Assembly: GCA_017694565.1 (NCBI GenBank)
Contig: JADIMR010000038.1
Location: forward strand, 1 to 56,901
Source of the DNA: Candidatus Enterocola intestinipullorum
GTDB lineage: Bacteria > Bacteroidota > Bacteroidia > Bacteroidales > Paludibacteraceae
Reading direction: 5' to 3'
Length of the DNA stretch: 56,901 nt
Positions 25,936 through 35,331 of the stretch are shown one piece after another; position 1 is the first letter of the stretch, and every line of letters starts with the position of its first letter. A program made the position numbers and the translations under genes. The notes under the pieces were generated by a model. The model searched no databases. It worked only from the letters and a program-made list of their open reading frames with translations, and had not been told where the DNA came from.

Positions 25936-27039
25936 ATGACACAGTTCGAGGCATTTGTAAGAAAGGAATTCTTCCATATTTTCCGGGATACCCGCACGTT
26001 GCTTATAATCGTAGGTATGCCGATCGTGCTCATCACGTTGTTCGGGTTTGCGTTGTCGCTGGAAATCCGCAACGTCAATGTGGCTATAATGGCAAAACAA
26101 AACGATCCGATGATCAACCGTCTTGCAGACCGGATTAACCGGAGCGATTGTTTCGAAGTAACGGATGTGGTTTCGAGCGAGGCGGCGGTGGATTCGCTCA
26201 TGCGCAGGGATGTCGTCGATGCCGTTCTTATGTTCGACAGCGGTTTCTCTTCGCAGCTGCTGCGCGACGGAGCCAAGCTGTCAGTGGTTTCGGATGCTTC
26301 CAATCCTCTGCTCGCGCCTTCCGAAGCGATGTATTTGATTCAGGCCGTAAATAATTTCTTCGCAGATGAATTCGAGGGCATGGCACAACCGCAGGCGGGG
26401 TTGACCACCAATGTCAGGATGTTGTACAACCCGCAGTTAAAAAGTTCATATAATTTCGTGCCGGGCGTAATGGGGCTCATATTGATGATAATATGCGCCT
26501 TGATGACATCCGTCACGATAGTGAGGGAAAAGGAATCCGGCACTATGGAAGTTTTGCTGGTTTCGCCTGTCAGGAAACTTACAATGCTGGTTGCCAAAAT
26601 GATTCCGTATTTCGTAATCGCGACGGCAGTGTTGATAATAGTGCTTATTTTAGCCTATACGGTGCTCAAAGTCCCGTTGTCGGGCGGTCTCGGGCTTATT
26701 TTGGGGATTTCGTTGCTTTACATAATACTGTCTTTGGCTCTTGGCCTGCTGGTGTCGACATTTACGAAAACGCAACTATCGGCCACGTTGATTTGCGGGA
26801 TGGTTTTTATAGTGCCGTCGATGTTCTTGTCGGATTTGGTATTCCCGATAGAGAATTTTCCAGTCGTATTCAAATGGATGGCACAGATTATCCCGGCAAA
26901 GTGGTACATCGGAGCTATCCGCAAGGTCATGATAGAAGGCGTAAGCATAATGTACGTTTGGAAGGACATAGTGATAATGGCGGCCATGACAGTGATACTG
27001 ATAGGCTTGTCATTCAGGAATTACAAAGAAAGGTTGTGA
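25936..27039 (+). CDS. ABC-2 type permease (YbhS-like)
   Basis: 367 residues. One N-terminal membrane helix (about 23-45) is followed by a large periplasmic domain (about 45-170) and five C-terminal helices. NFVPGVMGLILMIICALMTSVTIVREKESGTMEVLL is the family hallmark (shown in part: VREKESGTMEVLL). It starts six bases after the second ATPase gene. With the next gene it should form a heterodimeric membrane channel. The last codons and stop (aggttgtga) lie next to a heptamer remnant. Confidence 0.9.
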   Translation: MTQFEAFVRKEFFHIFRDTRTLLIIVGMPIVLITLFGFALSLEIRNVNVAIMAKQNDPMINRLADRINRSDCFEVTDVVSSEAAVDSLMRRDVVDAVLMFDSGFSSQLLRDGAKLSVVSDASNPLLAPSEAMYLIQAVNNFFADEFEGMAQPQAGLTTNVRMLYNPQLKSSYNFVPGVMGLILMIICALMTSVTIVREKESGTMEVLLVSPVRKLTMLVAKMIPYFVIATAVLIIVLILAYTVLKVPLSGGLGLILGISLLYIILSLALGLLVSTFTKTQLSATLICGMVFIVPSMFLSDLVFPIENFPVVFKWMAQIIPAKWYIGAIRKVMIEGVSIMYVWKDIVIMAAMTVILIGLSFRNYKERL

Positions 27040-27078
27040 TTGGTGGATAGTGGTTAGTTACTGCAACCTGATTTAGAT
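27040..27078 (+). repeat. Heptamer remnant between the two permease genes
   Basis: gattggtggatagtggttagttactgcaacc is a short piece of the heptamer/leader sequence inside an operon. aggttg at the end of the first gene is inverted as caacct just after it. Confidence 0.65.
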
Positions 27079-28188
27079 ATGAATTCGGCAATAATATATC
27101 TTTTGGTCAAGGAATGGAAACAGTTTTGGGCAAGTTCTTTCTTGCCGAAACTCGTTATTTTGCTGCCCGTGCTGGTAATGCTGCTGATGCCTTGGGTTTC
27201 AAACATGGAAATCCGCAACATGCGCATAGCCATAGTGGACAACGATTGTTCGTCCTTGTCGGAGAAACTGATGCAAAATGTGGAAGCCTCCGAATATTTT
27301 ATTATTTCGGGAGTGCACCGGACTTATGACGCGGCACTTGCGTCTTTGGAGGATAACGATGCCGATGCCGTGATGGTGATACCGCAGGGCATGGAAGACG
27401 ATTTGATGAAAGGCGGGCAGGTTTCGGTACATGTAGCCGCAAACGCAGTCAATTCCCTGAAATCCGGATTGGGCAGCGGTTATCTGACGAATATCATAAC
27501 TTCTTTCGGGCAGGAGTTGCAATCCTCTTCGGGACAGGATGCTTCAATTCCGGTAGAGATAGATTTGCAGTACAGGTATAATCCGTATTTGGACAATGTA
27601 AAGTTCATGGTCCCCGGGCTTATGATAATCATAGTGATTCTGGTATGCGGTTTCTTGCCGACGATGAACATAGTCGGTGAAAAGGAAAAGGGGACGATAG
27701 AACAGATAAATGTCACTCCCGTGAAAAAGAGGGAGTTTATTTTCTCAAAATTGATTTTTTACGGGTTCATGGGGGTGTTCGTATTCTCGCTTTCCTTTTT
27801 GCTGGGGAAATTGGTATACGGCATTGCCCCGTATGGCGGGTTCGGTGAAATATTCGTAGGTGCCACTTTGCTCATAATATTCATGTCCGGACTGGGACTT
27901 GCAGTTTCCAATTTTTCGGATTCGATGCAACAGGCAGTGTTCGTGATGCTTTTCTTCATGATGTTGTTCATGCTTATGAGCGGGATCTTTACGCCTATCG
28001 GGTCAATGGAAAAATGGGCGCAAGCACTTACATACGCCATGCCTTCCCGCTATTTCGTGGACATAATGCGTTGCGTGTGTCTTAAAGGCAGTACTTTTAA
28101 CGATTTGTGGTTCAATTTCATGATGCTTGCGATTTTTGCCGTTTTCATCAACGCTGTGGCGATTGCCACATACAAGAAGCAAAGTTGA
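27079..28188 (+). CDS. ABC-2 type permease (YbhR-like)
   Basis: 369 residues with the same plan as the previous permease: one N-terminal helix, a periplasmic domain, then five helices after KFMVPGLMIIIVILVCGF, with the hallmark VGEKEKGTIEQINVTPV. It is the last gene of the six-gene exporter. The pair resembles YbhS/YbhR. I see no terminator directly after it; the next gene (panC) has its own -7 box. Confidence 0.9.
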   Translation: MNSAIIYLLVKEWKQFWASSFLPKLVILLPVLVMLLMPWVSNMEIRNMRIAIVDNDCSSLSEKLMQNVEASEYFIISGVHRTYDAALASLEDNDADAVMVIPQGMEDDLMKGGQVSVHVAANAVNSLKSGLGSGYLTNIITSFGQELQSSSGQDASIPVEIDLQYRYNPYLDNVKFMVPGLMIIIVILVCGFLPTMNIVGEKEKGTIEQINVTPVKKREFIFSKLIFYGFMGVFVFSLSFLLGKLVYGIAPYGGFGEIFVGATLLIIFMSGLGLAVSNFSDSMQQAVFVMLFFMMLFMLMSGIFTPIGSMEKWAQALTYAMPSRYFVDIMRCVCLKGSTFNDLWFNFMMLAIFAVFINAVAIATYKKQS

Positions 28189-28322
28189 ATGCAGTGTGCG
28201 CGTCACGCCCAAGCCTTGTCCTACACCTGCTAAAAAACATTTTGATGTCTCCAATACAGGCTTCTGCCATCGCGCTTTCACTAAAAGGCGCAGCTAACAA
28301 CTAAACATTAACCACTTATTAT

Positions 28323-28330
28323 TATCTTTG
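28323..28330 (+). promoter_or_regulatory. -7 element for panC-panD
   Basis: TATCTTTG is an exact -7 match, 28 bases before the panC ATG at 28359. The upstream 130 bp hold no gene or clear repeat. Confidence 0.6.
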
Positions 28331-28358
28331 CCGGCGATTTCGGAGAATATTGCACATC

Positions 28359-29201
28359 ATGATTAAAATAGCAAAAACAAAGTCCGGTTTAAAGGAAATG
28401 ATAAAGGCTGCCAATGCCGCATCGGTGGGATTGGTGCCTACGATGGGGGCACTCCATGAGGGACACATGTCCCTTGTAAAACGCGCCGTAGCTGAAAACG
28501 ACCTTGTAGTCGCAAGCGTTTTCGTGAACCCTACGCAGTTTAACGACAAGGACGACCTTGCACGTTATCCGCGCACTCCGGAAGCCGATATTGAAATGTT
28601 GCAAGACGCGGGTTGCAATATCGTATTCATGCCCGACGTTGAAGAAATGTACCCCGAAGAAGACACCCGTGTTTTCGACTTCGGCGCATTGGGCAATGTA
28701 ATGGAAGGCCGATTCCGTCCGGGGCATTTCAACGGCGTGGCACAAATAGTCAGCAAACTGTCTTATGCCGTCGAACCCGACAATGCCTATTTCGGCGAAA
28801 AGGATTTCCAACAGGTGGCCATAATAAAGGCTATGGTAAAGCAGTTGGATTTGAAAGTCCGAATCATTCCATGCCCGATTGTCAGGGAAAAGAGCGGCTT
28901 GGCCAAAAGCAGCCGCAACATGTTGCTTACGGACACGCAACGCGAAAAAGCCGTGCTGATTTCCAAGACTCTTGCGGCAAGCGTGGCAATGGCGGCTTCA
29001 AAACCGGTGAATGAAGTCCATGATTGGGTTGTCGGCCAATTCGCTTCCGATCCGGAATTCAAGATTGATTATTACGATATTGTCGATGGCGACAGTTTGC
29101 AGTCCGTCAGCGATTGGAATGACAGCGATTATATTGTAGGCTGCATAGCGGTTTATTGTGGGAAAATCCGTTTAATAGATAATATACATTATAAGGGATG
29201 A
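28359..29201 (+). CDS. panC: Pantothenate synthetase
   Basis: 280 residues. It condenses pantoate and beta-alanine with ATP to form pantothenate. The HIGH-type motif is in [18 protein letters not shown] (about 26-43). [32 protein letters not shown] and KSSRN-like KSSRNMLL are all conserved. The ATG at 28359 is preferred to an in-frame TTG three codons earlier. It overlaps panD by four bases; PanD supplies its beta-alanine, so the pair makes two consecutive steps of coenzyme A precursor synthesis. Confidence 0.96.
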   Translation: MIKIAKTKSGLKEMIKAANAASVGLVPTMGALHEGHMSLVKRAVAENDLVVASVFVNPTQFNDKDDLARYPRTPEADIEMLQDAGCNIVFMPDVEEMYPEEDTRVFDFGALGNVMEGRFRPGHFNGVAQIVSKLSYAVEPDNAYFGEKDFQQVAIIKAMVKQLDLKVRIIPCPIVREKSGLAKSSRNMLLTDTQREKAVLISKTLAASVAMAASKPVNEVHDWVVGQFASDPEFKIDYYDIVDGDSLQSVSDWNDSDYIVGCIAVYCGKIRLIDNIHYKG

Positions 29202-29551
29202 TTATAGAAGTTCTCAAATCCAAGATTCATCGTGTCAGTGTTACTGATGCTAATTTGAATTATGTCGGAAGCATAACCATCGATGAAGATTTGATGGATG
29301 CCGCCAACATAATCGAGTTTGAAAAAGTAAGCGTGGTGAACAATAACAACGGAGAGAGGTTTGAAACGTATGTCATTAAAGGAGAACGCGGTTCGGGCGT
29401 GATTTGTACCAACGGCGCGGCAGCGCGCAAGGTGCAGCCCGGGGATATATTGATTATCATGTCGTTTGCCCAAATGGATTTCGAAGAAGCTAAAAAATTC
29501 AAACCGACGATTATCCACCCGGATACGAAGACCAACTTGTTGGTCAAGTAG
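29198..29551 (+). CDS. panD: Aspartate 1-decarboxylase
   Basis: 117 residues. A pyruvoyl enzyme that makes beta-alanine from aspartate. The self-cleavage site is visible as Gly24-Ser25 in YVGSITID, the same position as in E. coli, and [19 protein letters not shown] follows in the C-terminal chain. The 4-bp overlap with panC suggests coupled translation. A strong terminator follows. Confidence 0.96.
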   Translation: MIIEVLKSKIHRVSVTDANLNYVGSITIDEDLMDAANIIEFEKVSVVNNNNGERFETYVIKGERGSGVICTNGAAARKVQPGDILIIMSFAQMDFEEAKKFKPTIIHPDTKTNLLVK

Positions 29552-29564
29552 TCAAGAAACATGC

Positions 29565-29612
29565 AACACCCAAGACCGTCTCATGGATGGGGATGGTCTT
29601 GGGTGTTTTTTT
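29565..29612 (+). terminator. Terminator of panC-panD
   Basis: aacacccaagacc (from 29565) pairs with ggtcttgggtgtt, followed by a T-run that reaches the stop codon of the convergent gene at 29611. It may serve that gene too, since an A/T-rich tract flanks both sides. Confidence 0.9.
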
Positions 29613-30777
29613 AGTGCCTGGCAAATATTCCTGTTCCCATTCGCAACGCGATTGTTGCCATCAACGGGAAGAACGCCGTGTTGAATGATTGGGGAATCGC
29701 GGGTGAAAGCAAAATCGTGAGTACTATTATTCCGCAGGCCGCCATGCGGTATACGCGGCTGAAACGGGGGCAATGTTTGTCCGTGAACAGGGGAACAAGC
29801 CAGAGCGGGTTAATCCACAATATGTTGAAATTCGCCCCCGTGAACGGATGCTCGGAGAAAATCATCAAATAAAGGATGATGAACCCGGCGATGGCGGTTA
29901 TCCCGTACAATACCGCGTCAAACCATAACGGATTCCACTTGTATCGGATCTGTAAGAAACTGATGACAAGCGCAATGGCGAATACGCAACAGCAGACGAC
30001 CATTGGAGACAGTTTTGCAGCTTCGTAAACGGCAGCTGCTTGTACAATCTCCTCGTGCTTTGACACCAATGGCTTTTCTCCCGACGGGTGCGCGACGGTG
30101 GCGGAAATGAATGCTTCATCCATCAATTCCGGCAGGAAAGCCAGTTCACGTGTGCCGGCCGGGCGGTCTGTCCCCGCTCCGAGGCAAATGTCAAAACCGA
30201 ATTGCGACCATTCCGCTGTCCGGGTGTACAACCTTATCGCTTGGCGGAATGTCAATGGTTCTTCCCGTAATTCCTGATAAGCGATACTGCCTTGGGCGCA
30301 TTCTTCAACCGCGTCCCTGATTTTCGTAGCGCAGTTGTTGAAAATAAAATTGTAGCGGTAGATGCGGTTTTCGGGACGCAGGTTCCGATTCAGGAACTCC
30401 CACAATGCTTGCTTTTCCGTATTGTCGAGATTGAGGCGGCTTTCTTTCACCGAAGAACCCCGGGCTGCGTATTCTATACAGAAATCGTTGAACCTGCTTA
30501 TTCCTATGGTATAGTCGGTTTGCCCGCTCACGAATTTCAAGATGAAGTTCTCAGTGTAAAAACTGAAAACCCCGTAATTGAAAACCATGTCTATGCCGAG
30601 GCTGTCGTCCGATACTCTCAATGCGCTGTGTCCGAACAGTTCGTACACTTGTTCACCGGGCGAGCATGTAAGCAGCGAAAATCCGGCCTCGTCGCTTAAC
30701 GGTTGTACGGCCGATGCCGGAATCGCCGTTGCAAGGCAGCACAACAGCGCGATGATTTTTGTCCATATCTGTCGCAT
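29611..30777 (-). CDS. DUF4105 (Lnb-type) membrane protein, possible lipoprotein N-acyltransferase
   Basis: 388 residues. A signal peptide or first membrane helix (about 1-23) is followed by a periplasmic domain (about 24-235) with YELFGHSALRV (His50) and YNFIFNNCATKIRD (Cys149), an arrangement of the permuted NlpC/P60-like cysteine enzymes. Four or five membrane helices make up the C-terminal third (about 255-388). This is the DUF4105 family, which I recall having been linked to lipoprotein N-acylation in Bacteroides under the name Lnb; treat that role as family knowledge that needs checking. Convergent with panD. Confidence 0.75.
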   Translation of the reverse strand: MRQIWTKIIALLCCLATAIPASAVQPLSDEAGFSLLTCSPGEQVYELFGHSALRVSDDSLGIDMVFNYGVFSFYTENFILKFVSGQTDYTIGISRFNDFCIEYAARGSSVKESRLNLDNTEKQALWEFLNRNLRPENRIYRYNFIFNNCATKIRDAVEECAQGSIAYQELREEPLTFRQAIRLYTRTAEWSQFGFDICLGAGTDRPAGTRELAFLPELMDEAFISATVAHPSGEKPLVSKHEEIVQAAAVYEAAKLSPMVVCCCVFAIALVISFLQIRYKWNPLWFDAVLYGITAIAGFIILYLMIFSEHPFTGANFNILWINPLWLVPLFTDKHCPRFSRVYRMAACGIIVLTILLSPAIPQSFNTAFFPLMATIALRMGTGIFARH

Positions 30778-30823
30778 GTGTTTGTAGTATGCAGTATTTG
30801 CCTGAATAGTACCTGATTCCCGC

Positions 30824-32149
30824 TTATAACAGGTTGCTGGCGAGTTCCGACAAATAGCTGCGTTCGCCTTTTACCAGATTTATGTGCGCGAAAATGTTTT
30901 GGCCTTTCATTTTGTCAATCGTATATACAAGCCCGTTTGACAACATGTCCAAGTATGGTTGGTCTATCTGTTGCACGTCTCCTGTAAATACCATCTTTGT
31001 GTTTTCGCCTGCGCGGGTGATTATTGTTTTTATTTCGTGCGGCGTAAGGTTCTGCGCCTCATCGACGATTACGTAAGCATCCGAAAGGCTACGTCCGCGT
31101 ATGTATGCCAATGCCTCTATTGTCAGTTGCCCGCTTTGCTGCATTTCCTCTATTGCGGCGAGTTCCCTGCTGTTTGCCGAAAACTGGTGTTTTATGACAT
31201 TGAGGTTGTCGAACAACGGTTGCATGTACGGACTGATTTTGTCTTTTTCCGTACCCGGCAGGAAACCGAGGTCTTTGTTTGCCAAGGCCACGATCGGGCG
31301 GGCAAGCATTATTTGTTTGTAGGAGTGGGATTTTTCCAATGCGGCAGCCAATGCCAATAACGTTTTTCCTGTTCCTGCTTTGCCGGATATGCAGACAAGT
31401 TTTATGTCGTCGTCAAGCAAGGCATCCATGGCGAATGTCTGTTCAGAATTGCGAGGCTCGATACCGTAAGCCCTTTCCTTGGACACCTTGACCACAATGT
31501 CAAGGTCGGCATCGTAGCGGGCCATAATGCTGTTGCGCTCGCTCTTCATTATGAAATATTGGTTGGCTTGTATTTCGTCCTTGAACGGCAGGCTGTTCGC
31601 AGGGACTCCCGCCGCCGTCTTGTACATCTGGTCTATTACCGCACCGTCGATGCCCTCGAAAACTTCTTGCTCCTTGTCGAAAATGTCTTTGCCTGAAATC
31701 TTGTCGTTGCGGTAATCTTCCGCGAGCAAACCGATGGACCTGGCTTTCATCCTAAGGTTTATGTCCTTGGTAACAAGGACTGTCTTGGTTTCGGGGAATT
31801 TTTGGCAGAGGTTGTCGGTTACTGCAAGAATCATGTTGTCAGGCGTGCGTTCCATGAACGCTTGCCTGATTTTGTCGGAAGGCGTTTCGTTGATTACGAC
31901 GAACAACCTTCCCAAGTCGGGACCCAGCGAAGCCCCGGTCTTGAAAAAATCGTTGTCGCTTATCGAATCTATTTCGCGGGCGAATTGGCGGGCATTGTAA
32001 TTTATTTCTTCGTTGCCTTTTTTGAACTTGTCAAGTTCTTCCAATACCACTATCGGCAGGTATATGTCGTTTTCCTGGAAGTTGTAGATGCACTTGTAAT
32101 CGTGCAGGATCACATTCGTGTCCAACACGAAATTTTTCTTGGTTCCCAT
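30824..32149 (-). CDS. PIN-PhoH family ATPase/ribonuclease
   Basis: 441 residues. The N-terminal PIN nuclease domain (about 1-145) starts KKNFVLDTNVILHD, with further acidic residues in VVLEELDKFK and VTDN. The C-terminal PhoH ATPase has Walker A SGKAGTGKT (about 255-263), ARPIVALANKDLGFLPG and Walker B VIVDEAQNLTPHE. The fusion (PhoH2 type) is thought to be an RNA helicase/endoribonuclease. It stands alone, with a near-consensus TAACTTTA box at 32179-32186 on the minus strand. Confidence 0.92.
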   Translation of the reverse strand: MGTKKNFVLDTNVILHDYKCIYNFQENDIYLPIVVLEELDKFKKGNEEINYNARQFAREIDSISDNDFFKTGASLGPDLGRLFVVINETPSDKIRQAFMERTPDNMILAVTDNLCQKFPETKTVLVTKDINLRMKARSIGLLAEDYRNDKISGKDIFDKEQEVFEGIDGAVIDQMYKTAAGVPANSLPFKDEIQANQYFIMKSERNSIMARYDADLDIVVKVSKERAYGIEPRNSEQTFAMDALLDDDIKLVCISGKAGTGKTLLALAAALEKSHSYKQIMLARPIVALANKDLGFLPGTEKDKISPYMQPLFDNLNVIKHQFSANSRELAAIEEMQQSGQLTIEALAYIRGRSLSDAYVIVDEAQNLTPHEIKTIITRAGENTKMVFTGDVQQIDQPYLDMLSNGLVYTIDKMKGQNIFAHINLVKGERSYLSELASNLL

Positions 32150-32327
32150 GGCTTTTGATTTTTAATGATTAGCATGAGTAAAGTTAGCAAAAATTCGCCT
32201 ACGAACAGCTTGCCGCGTATTAAATAATGTTTCATATCCGCAGGTTGAGGAAAATTCCATATATGTCTTTTGCATTTTTATTGTAACAACAATGTTTTTT
32301 GAAAAATGGAACGATTTTTGCAGAAGC

Positions 32328-34274
32328 ATGATAAAAACGCATATCCAAGTGGCACAGAAGAATATAAGGGACATTCGCAGCATAATATACAGTTCGTTGT
32401 CCGACAAGAACCTCGGCAGGGCTTTGGCGCAATTGAAAATCATCGCGCGCCCCTGCCATGCGGAAGAATTGTCGGAAATTGAAGATAATTACCGTGCAAT
32501 GTTGTCATATCGTTTCGGTGGCGTGGAAGATCCCGATGCGGACAACATCTACAACCATCTTGTAAAGCGGGCTTTCGAACTTACCGATGATGTCTGCGCG
32601 GCATACATGCCTACCGATTACAGCCAGAACGAGGTATTTTCGACACTTTGGAACTGTTACCGTTTCGGTAACGACCAGGTCGACTATTGCCGTGTGATGA
32701 ACGGTCAGGGAACTCCACTGAACAATCAAATAGCAGTCTCCGCAGTAACGCTGAATTGTTTAAGGATACTTGACGAACCGAAATTGCACTGCCTTATCGA
32801 TTTTTGTTCCAATAGCGACAAAAAAACAGCGGCACGCGCCTTGACCGGTCTCATGCTATGTCTGATAAAGCATAACAAGCGCATCGTATATTACCCGGCG
32901 GTCAATAACCGTTTGAACCTGTTGTTCGACAACCCCGACAACGTGTCGCTTGCCCGGCAGATAGTGAAACATTTCATACGTTGCAAGGAAAACCCTCGTA
33001 TCACCAAGGATATTAAGGACAATATACTGCCGACTCTTTCCAAGATGGCGCCCGACATAGGCAAAAAGGTGAAAGACAATTTCGACAACGACGATTACGA
33101 GGAAAGCATGTACAGCGTGCAGGACATGATACAGGAAAGCGGTATCGCGGACAAGATGCAGGCATATTCCGAATTGCAGTTGCAAGGATCGGATATCAAT
33201 TACAGCACTTTCTGCTCATTGAAAAAATTCGGGTTCTTTCAAAATACCGACAGTTGGTTCATGCCCTTTTACAAGGAAAATCCTGCCATATCCGTATTGT
33301 TTTCACAGTCCGGGGGCGCGTCGTTCCTGGATTTCCTGGCGGGCAGCAATTTCCTCTGCGATTCTGACAAGTATTCCTTCTGCGTGAATCTTACCATGGT
33401 TCCGGAAGAAATGCGCAAGCCCATGCAGAAACAGTTGCAGGCACAGATAGGAGACGTGCCGGAGTTCGACGCGAAAAACGGGAACATGGTCATGTACACA
33501 AATCGATACATGCAGGATATTTACCGTTTTTACAAGCTTTACCGCAACAAGGAATTTTTTGACGACATATTCGAGTTGGGCTGCGATGTTTACAATATGG
33601 ATTTTTTCCGTTTCCTTGATTCAGACGGCACTTATTTGTCCGAACTGGCCGATTTTTACTTGTCGAAGGAACTTTATGAAACAGCCTTGGGAGCATACGG
33701 CATACTCATGGAAAATACCGTGCCTGATGCCGAATTATATCGTAAGACGGCTTTTTGCCTGCAAAAGAATTTGTTTTATACCCAGGCTGCCGAGTATTAC
33801 GAAAAAGTCGATTTGATGGAGGGAGGCAACGCGGCAATATTGAAAAAAGCAGGTTACTGCCACCGTAAGGCGGGGGATTTAGATGCCGCTTTGAAGTATT
33901 ACCGGCAGGCGGAAGAATTCGAGCCGGAGAATTTGAACGTGTTGTTCAATATCGCTTTGTGCCTTGCCGAATTGCGATCGTTCGACAAGGCGTTGAATTA
34001 TTTTTACAAGATAGAATTCCTTAATCCCGATGCCTGCCGTTCTGCAAAAATGAACCTTTATTTCGGACACTGTTTATGGGCGACAGGCGACAAGAAAGGA
34101 GCTATGAAGCACTATATGGCGTACGAACCCAAGGACAAGTTGGAGGAAAACCTGCGTCTTGCCCCATGCGGCTTTTCAACAAGGGATATTTATTTCATAA
34201 TGGACTATATACGCTATTTCGGCGCGTTGGCTGTCGAGAGCGGGCAAAACGGAACAGCCGCCGGCAAGTCATGA
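32328..34274 (+). CDS. TPR-repeat protein of unknown function
   Basis: 648 residues from the ATG at 32328; an ATG 12 codons upstream (32292) is also open. No signal peptide, so probably cytoplasmic. The N-terminal two thirds are helical with no family I recognise. The C-terminal part (about 470-600) has tetratricopeptide-type repeats, for example YETALGAYGILMENTVPDAE, YTQAAEYYEKVDLMEGGNA, LDAALKYYRQAEEFEPENLN and FDKALNYFYKIEFLNPDAC. A scaffolding role is likely, partner unknown. It ends 42 bases before the convergent nucleoside phosphorylase, with no obvious terminator. Confidence 0.8.
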   Translation: MIKTHIQVAQKNIRDIRSIIYSSLSDKNLGRALAQLKIIARPCHAEELSEIEDNYRAMLSYRFGGVEDPDADNIYNHLVKRAFELTDDVCAAYMPTDYSQNEVFSTLWNCYRFGNDQVDYCRVMNGQGTPLNNQIAVSAVTLNCLRILDEPKLHCLIDFCSNSDKKTAARALTGLMLCLIKHNKRIVYYPAVNNRLNLLFDNPDNVSLARQIVKHFIRCKENPRITKDIKDNILPTLSKMAPDIGKKVKDNFDNDDYEESMYSVQDMIQESGIADKMQAYSELQLQGSDINYSTFCSLKKFGFFQNTDSWFMPFYKENPAISVLFSQSGGASFLDFLAGSNFLCDSDKYSFCVNLTMVPEEMRKPMQKQLQAQIGDVPEFDAKNGNMVMYTNRYMQDIYRFYKLYRNKEFFDDIFELGCDVYNMDFFRFLDSDGTYLSELADFYLSKELYETALGAYGILMENTVPDAELYRKTAFCLQKNLFYTQAAEYYEKVDLMEGGNAAILKKAGYCHRKAGDLDAALKYYRQAEEFEPENLNVLFNIALCLAELRSFDKALNYFYKIEFLNPDACRSAKMNLYFGHCLWATGDKKGAMKHYMAYEPKDKLEENLRLAPCGFSTRDIYFIMDYIRYFGALAVESGQNGTAAGKS

Positions 34275-34316
34275 ATATAGGGACATGCAGGTAGTCGTTT
34301 ATCGTGGACAAAGGTT

Positions 34317-35177
34317 TCAGATGCGGTCCAAAACAGTCCTGATGAGTTTTTCCATCAGGGGGTTGTAATCCCCGATGAAACTTTTTCCATAGCGGTTGGC
34401 AATTATCAGGCATACGGTAAGGGCTTTGTGTCCGTATATCGAGGCAAGTGCGGAAAGAGCCGCGCTTTCCATTTCCATATTGCATATCCTCATGCCATGA
34501 TAATCGAAGCGGCGGATTTGTTCATTTAAACAGGGGGAAGAAAGCCCGTATCTGAGTTGCCGTCCTTGCGGGGCATAAAACCCTTGGGCGCATATCGTTC
34601 CTCCTTTTACCATTCCTTGCGCGATACGGTCGAGCAGGCTTTTGTCAGAGTGTACGCAATACGGTCTGGCTGCGTTTGCCGGGTAATCGCATTGTTGCAG
34701 GAACGCTTCTTCCGCGTCCTTGTCGCGAACGGAGTCGTTGCCATTGTAAAAGTAGGGCAGTCCGTCGAATCCGAAACTGTATTCGGAAGCCACGAACGTG
34801 CCTTCCGGCGTGTACGGTTGCAGTCCGCCGGAAGTGCCTATGCGGACCATGTTCAGGCATTTTCTTACCGGAAAATCTTCCCGGGTGGAGAAGTCGATGT
34901 TTGCCAAGGCATCAAGTTCGTTAATCGCGATGTCGATGTTGCCGACTCCGATACCCGTGGATATGACACTTATGCGTTTGCCTTTGTATGTCCCGGTAAT
35001 ACTGTGGAATTCCCGGTTTTGTACATCGCAGTCCACCGAGTCGAAGAACGCGGCAACTTTGGCACTCCGTGCCCTGTCGCCCACTAAAATGATATTCCCG
35101 GCTATTTGCCCCGGTTTGAGATGCAGGTGGAAGACGCTGCCGTCTTCATTGATAATCAGTTCGGAAGATTGGTACAT
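34317..35177 (-). CDS. Nucleoside phosphorylase (uridine phosphorylase-like)
   Basis: 286 residues of the PNP/UDP family. NIILVGDRARSAKVAAFF is the phosphate-binding start, VISTGIGVGNIDIAINEL and VRIGTSGGLQPYTPEGT form the active-site core, and RICNMEMESAALSALA carries the ribose-binding Glu-Met-Glu. It splits nucleosides with phosphate to a base and ribose 1-phosphate for salvage. The family includes uridine and purine nucleoside phosphorylases; the EMES motif alone does not settle the base. Divergent from the tetR gene, sharing a 154-bp promoter region; TAACTTTA lies near its start. Confidence 0.88.
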   Translation of the reverse strand: MYQSSELIINEDGSVFHLHLKPGQIAGNIILVGDRARSAKVAAFFDSVDCDVQNREFHSITGTYKGKRISVISTGIGVGNIDIAINELDALANIDFSTREDFPVRKCLNMVRIGTSGGLQPYTPEGTFVASEYSFGFDGLPYFYNGNDSVRDKDAEEAFLQQCDYPANAARPYCVHSDKSLLDRIAQGMVKGGTICAQGFYAPQGRQLRYGLSSPCLNEQIRRFDYHGMRICNMEMESAALSALASIYGHKALTVCLIIANRYGKSFIGDYNPLMEKLIRTVLDRI

Positions 35178-35237
35178 GGCAATTGTTTATTCGTTCTTTA
35201 AAGTTAGCGAAAAATTTCAATATAAATGCTTTTTAGC

Positions 35238-35286
35238 TAATTTTGGAGTTGTAATGTCGGCGAAACGCGCCGTGTACGTCTACACG
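35238..35286 (+). promoter_or_regulatory. tetR promoter box and inverted-repeat operator candidate
   Basis: TAATTTTG (35238-35245) matches the -7 consensus. Downstream, cgtgta-cgtc-tacacg (35271-35286) is a 16-bp inverted repeat in the tetR leader. Its position fits self-repression by the TetR-family product; this is inference. Confidence 0.45.
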
Positions 35287-35331
35287 AACACATACCGGAC
35301 TATTGAAACTAAATACTTACTCTAATTATAT

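Noticed and set aside
28189-28322. Gap between the exporter and panC considered as holding a small gene
   Set aside because: Only short frames without a plausible start context or conserved features; no terminator or repeat that I could support either.
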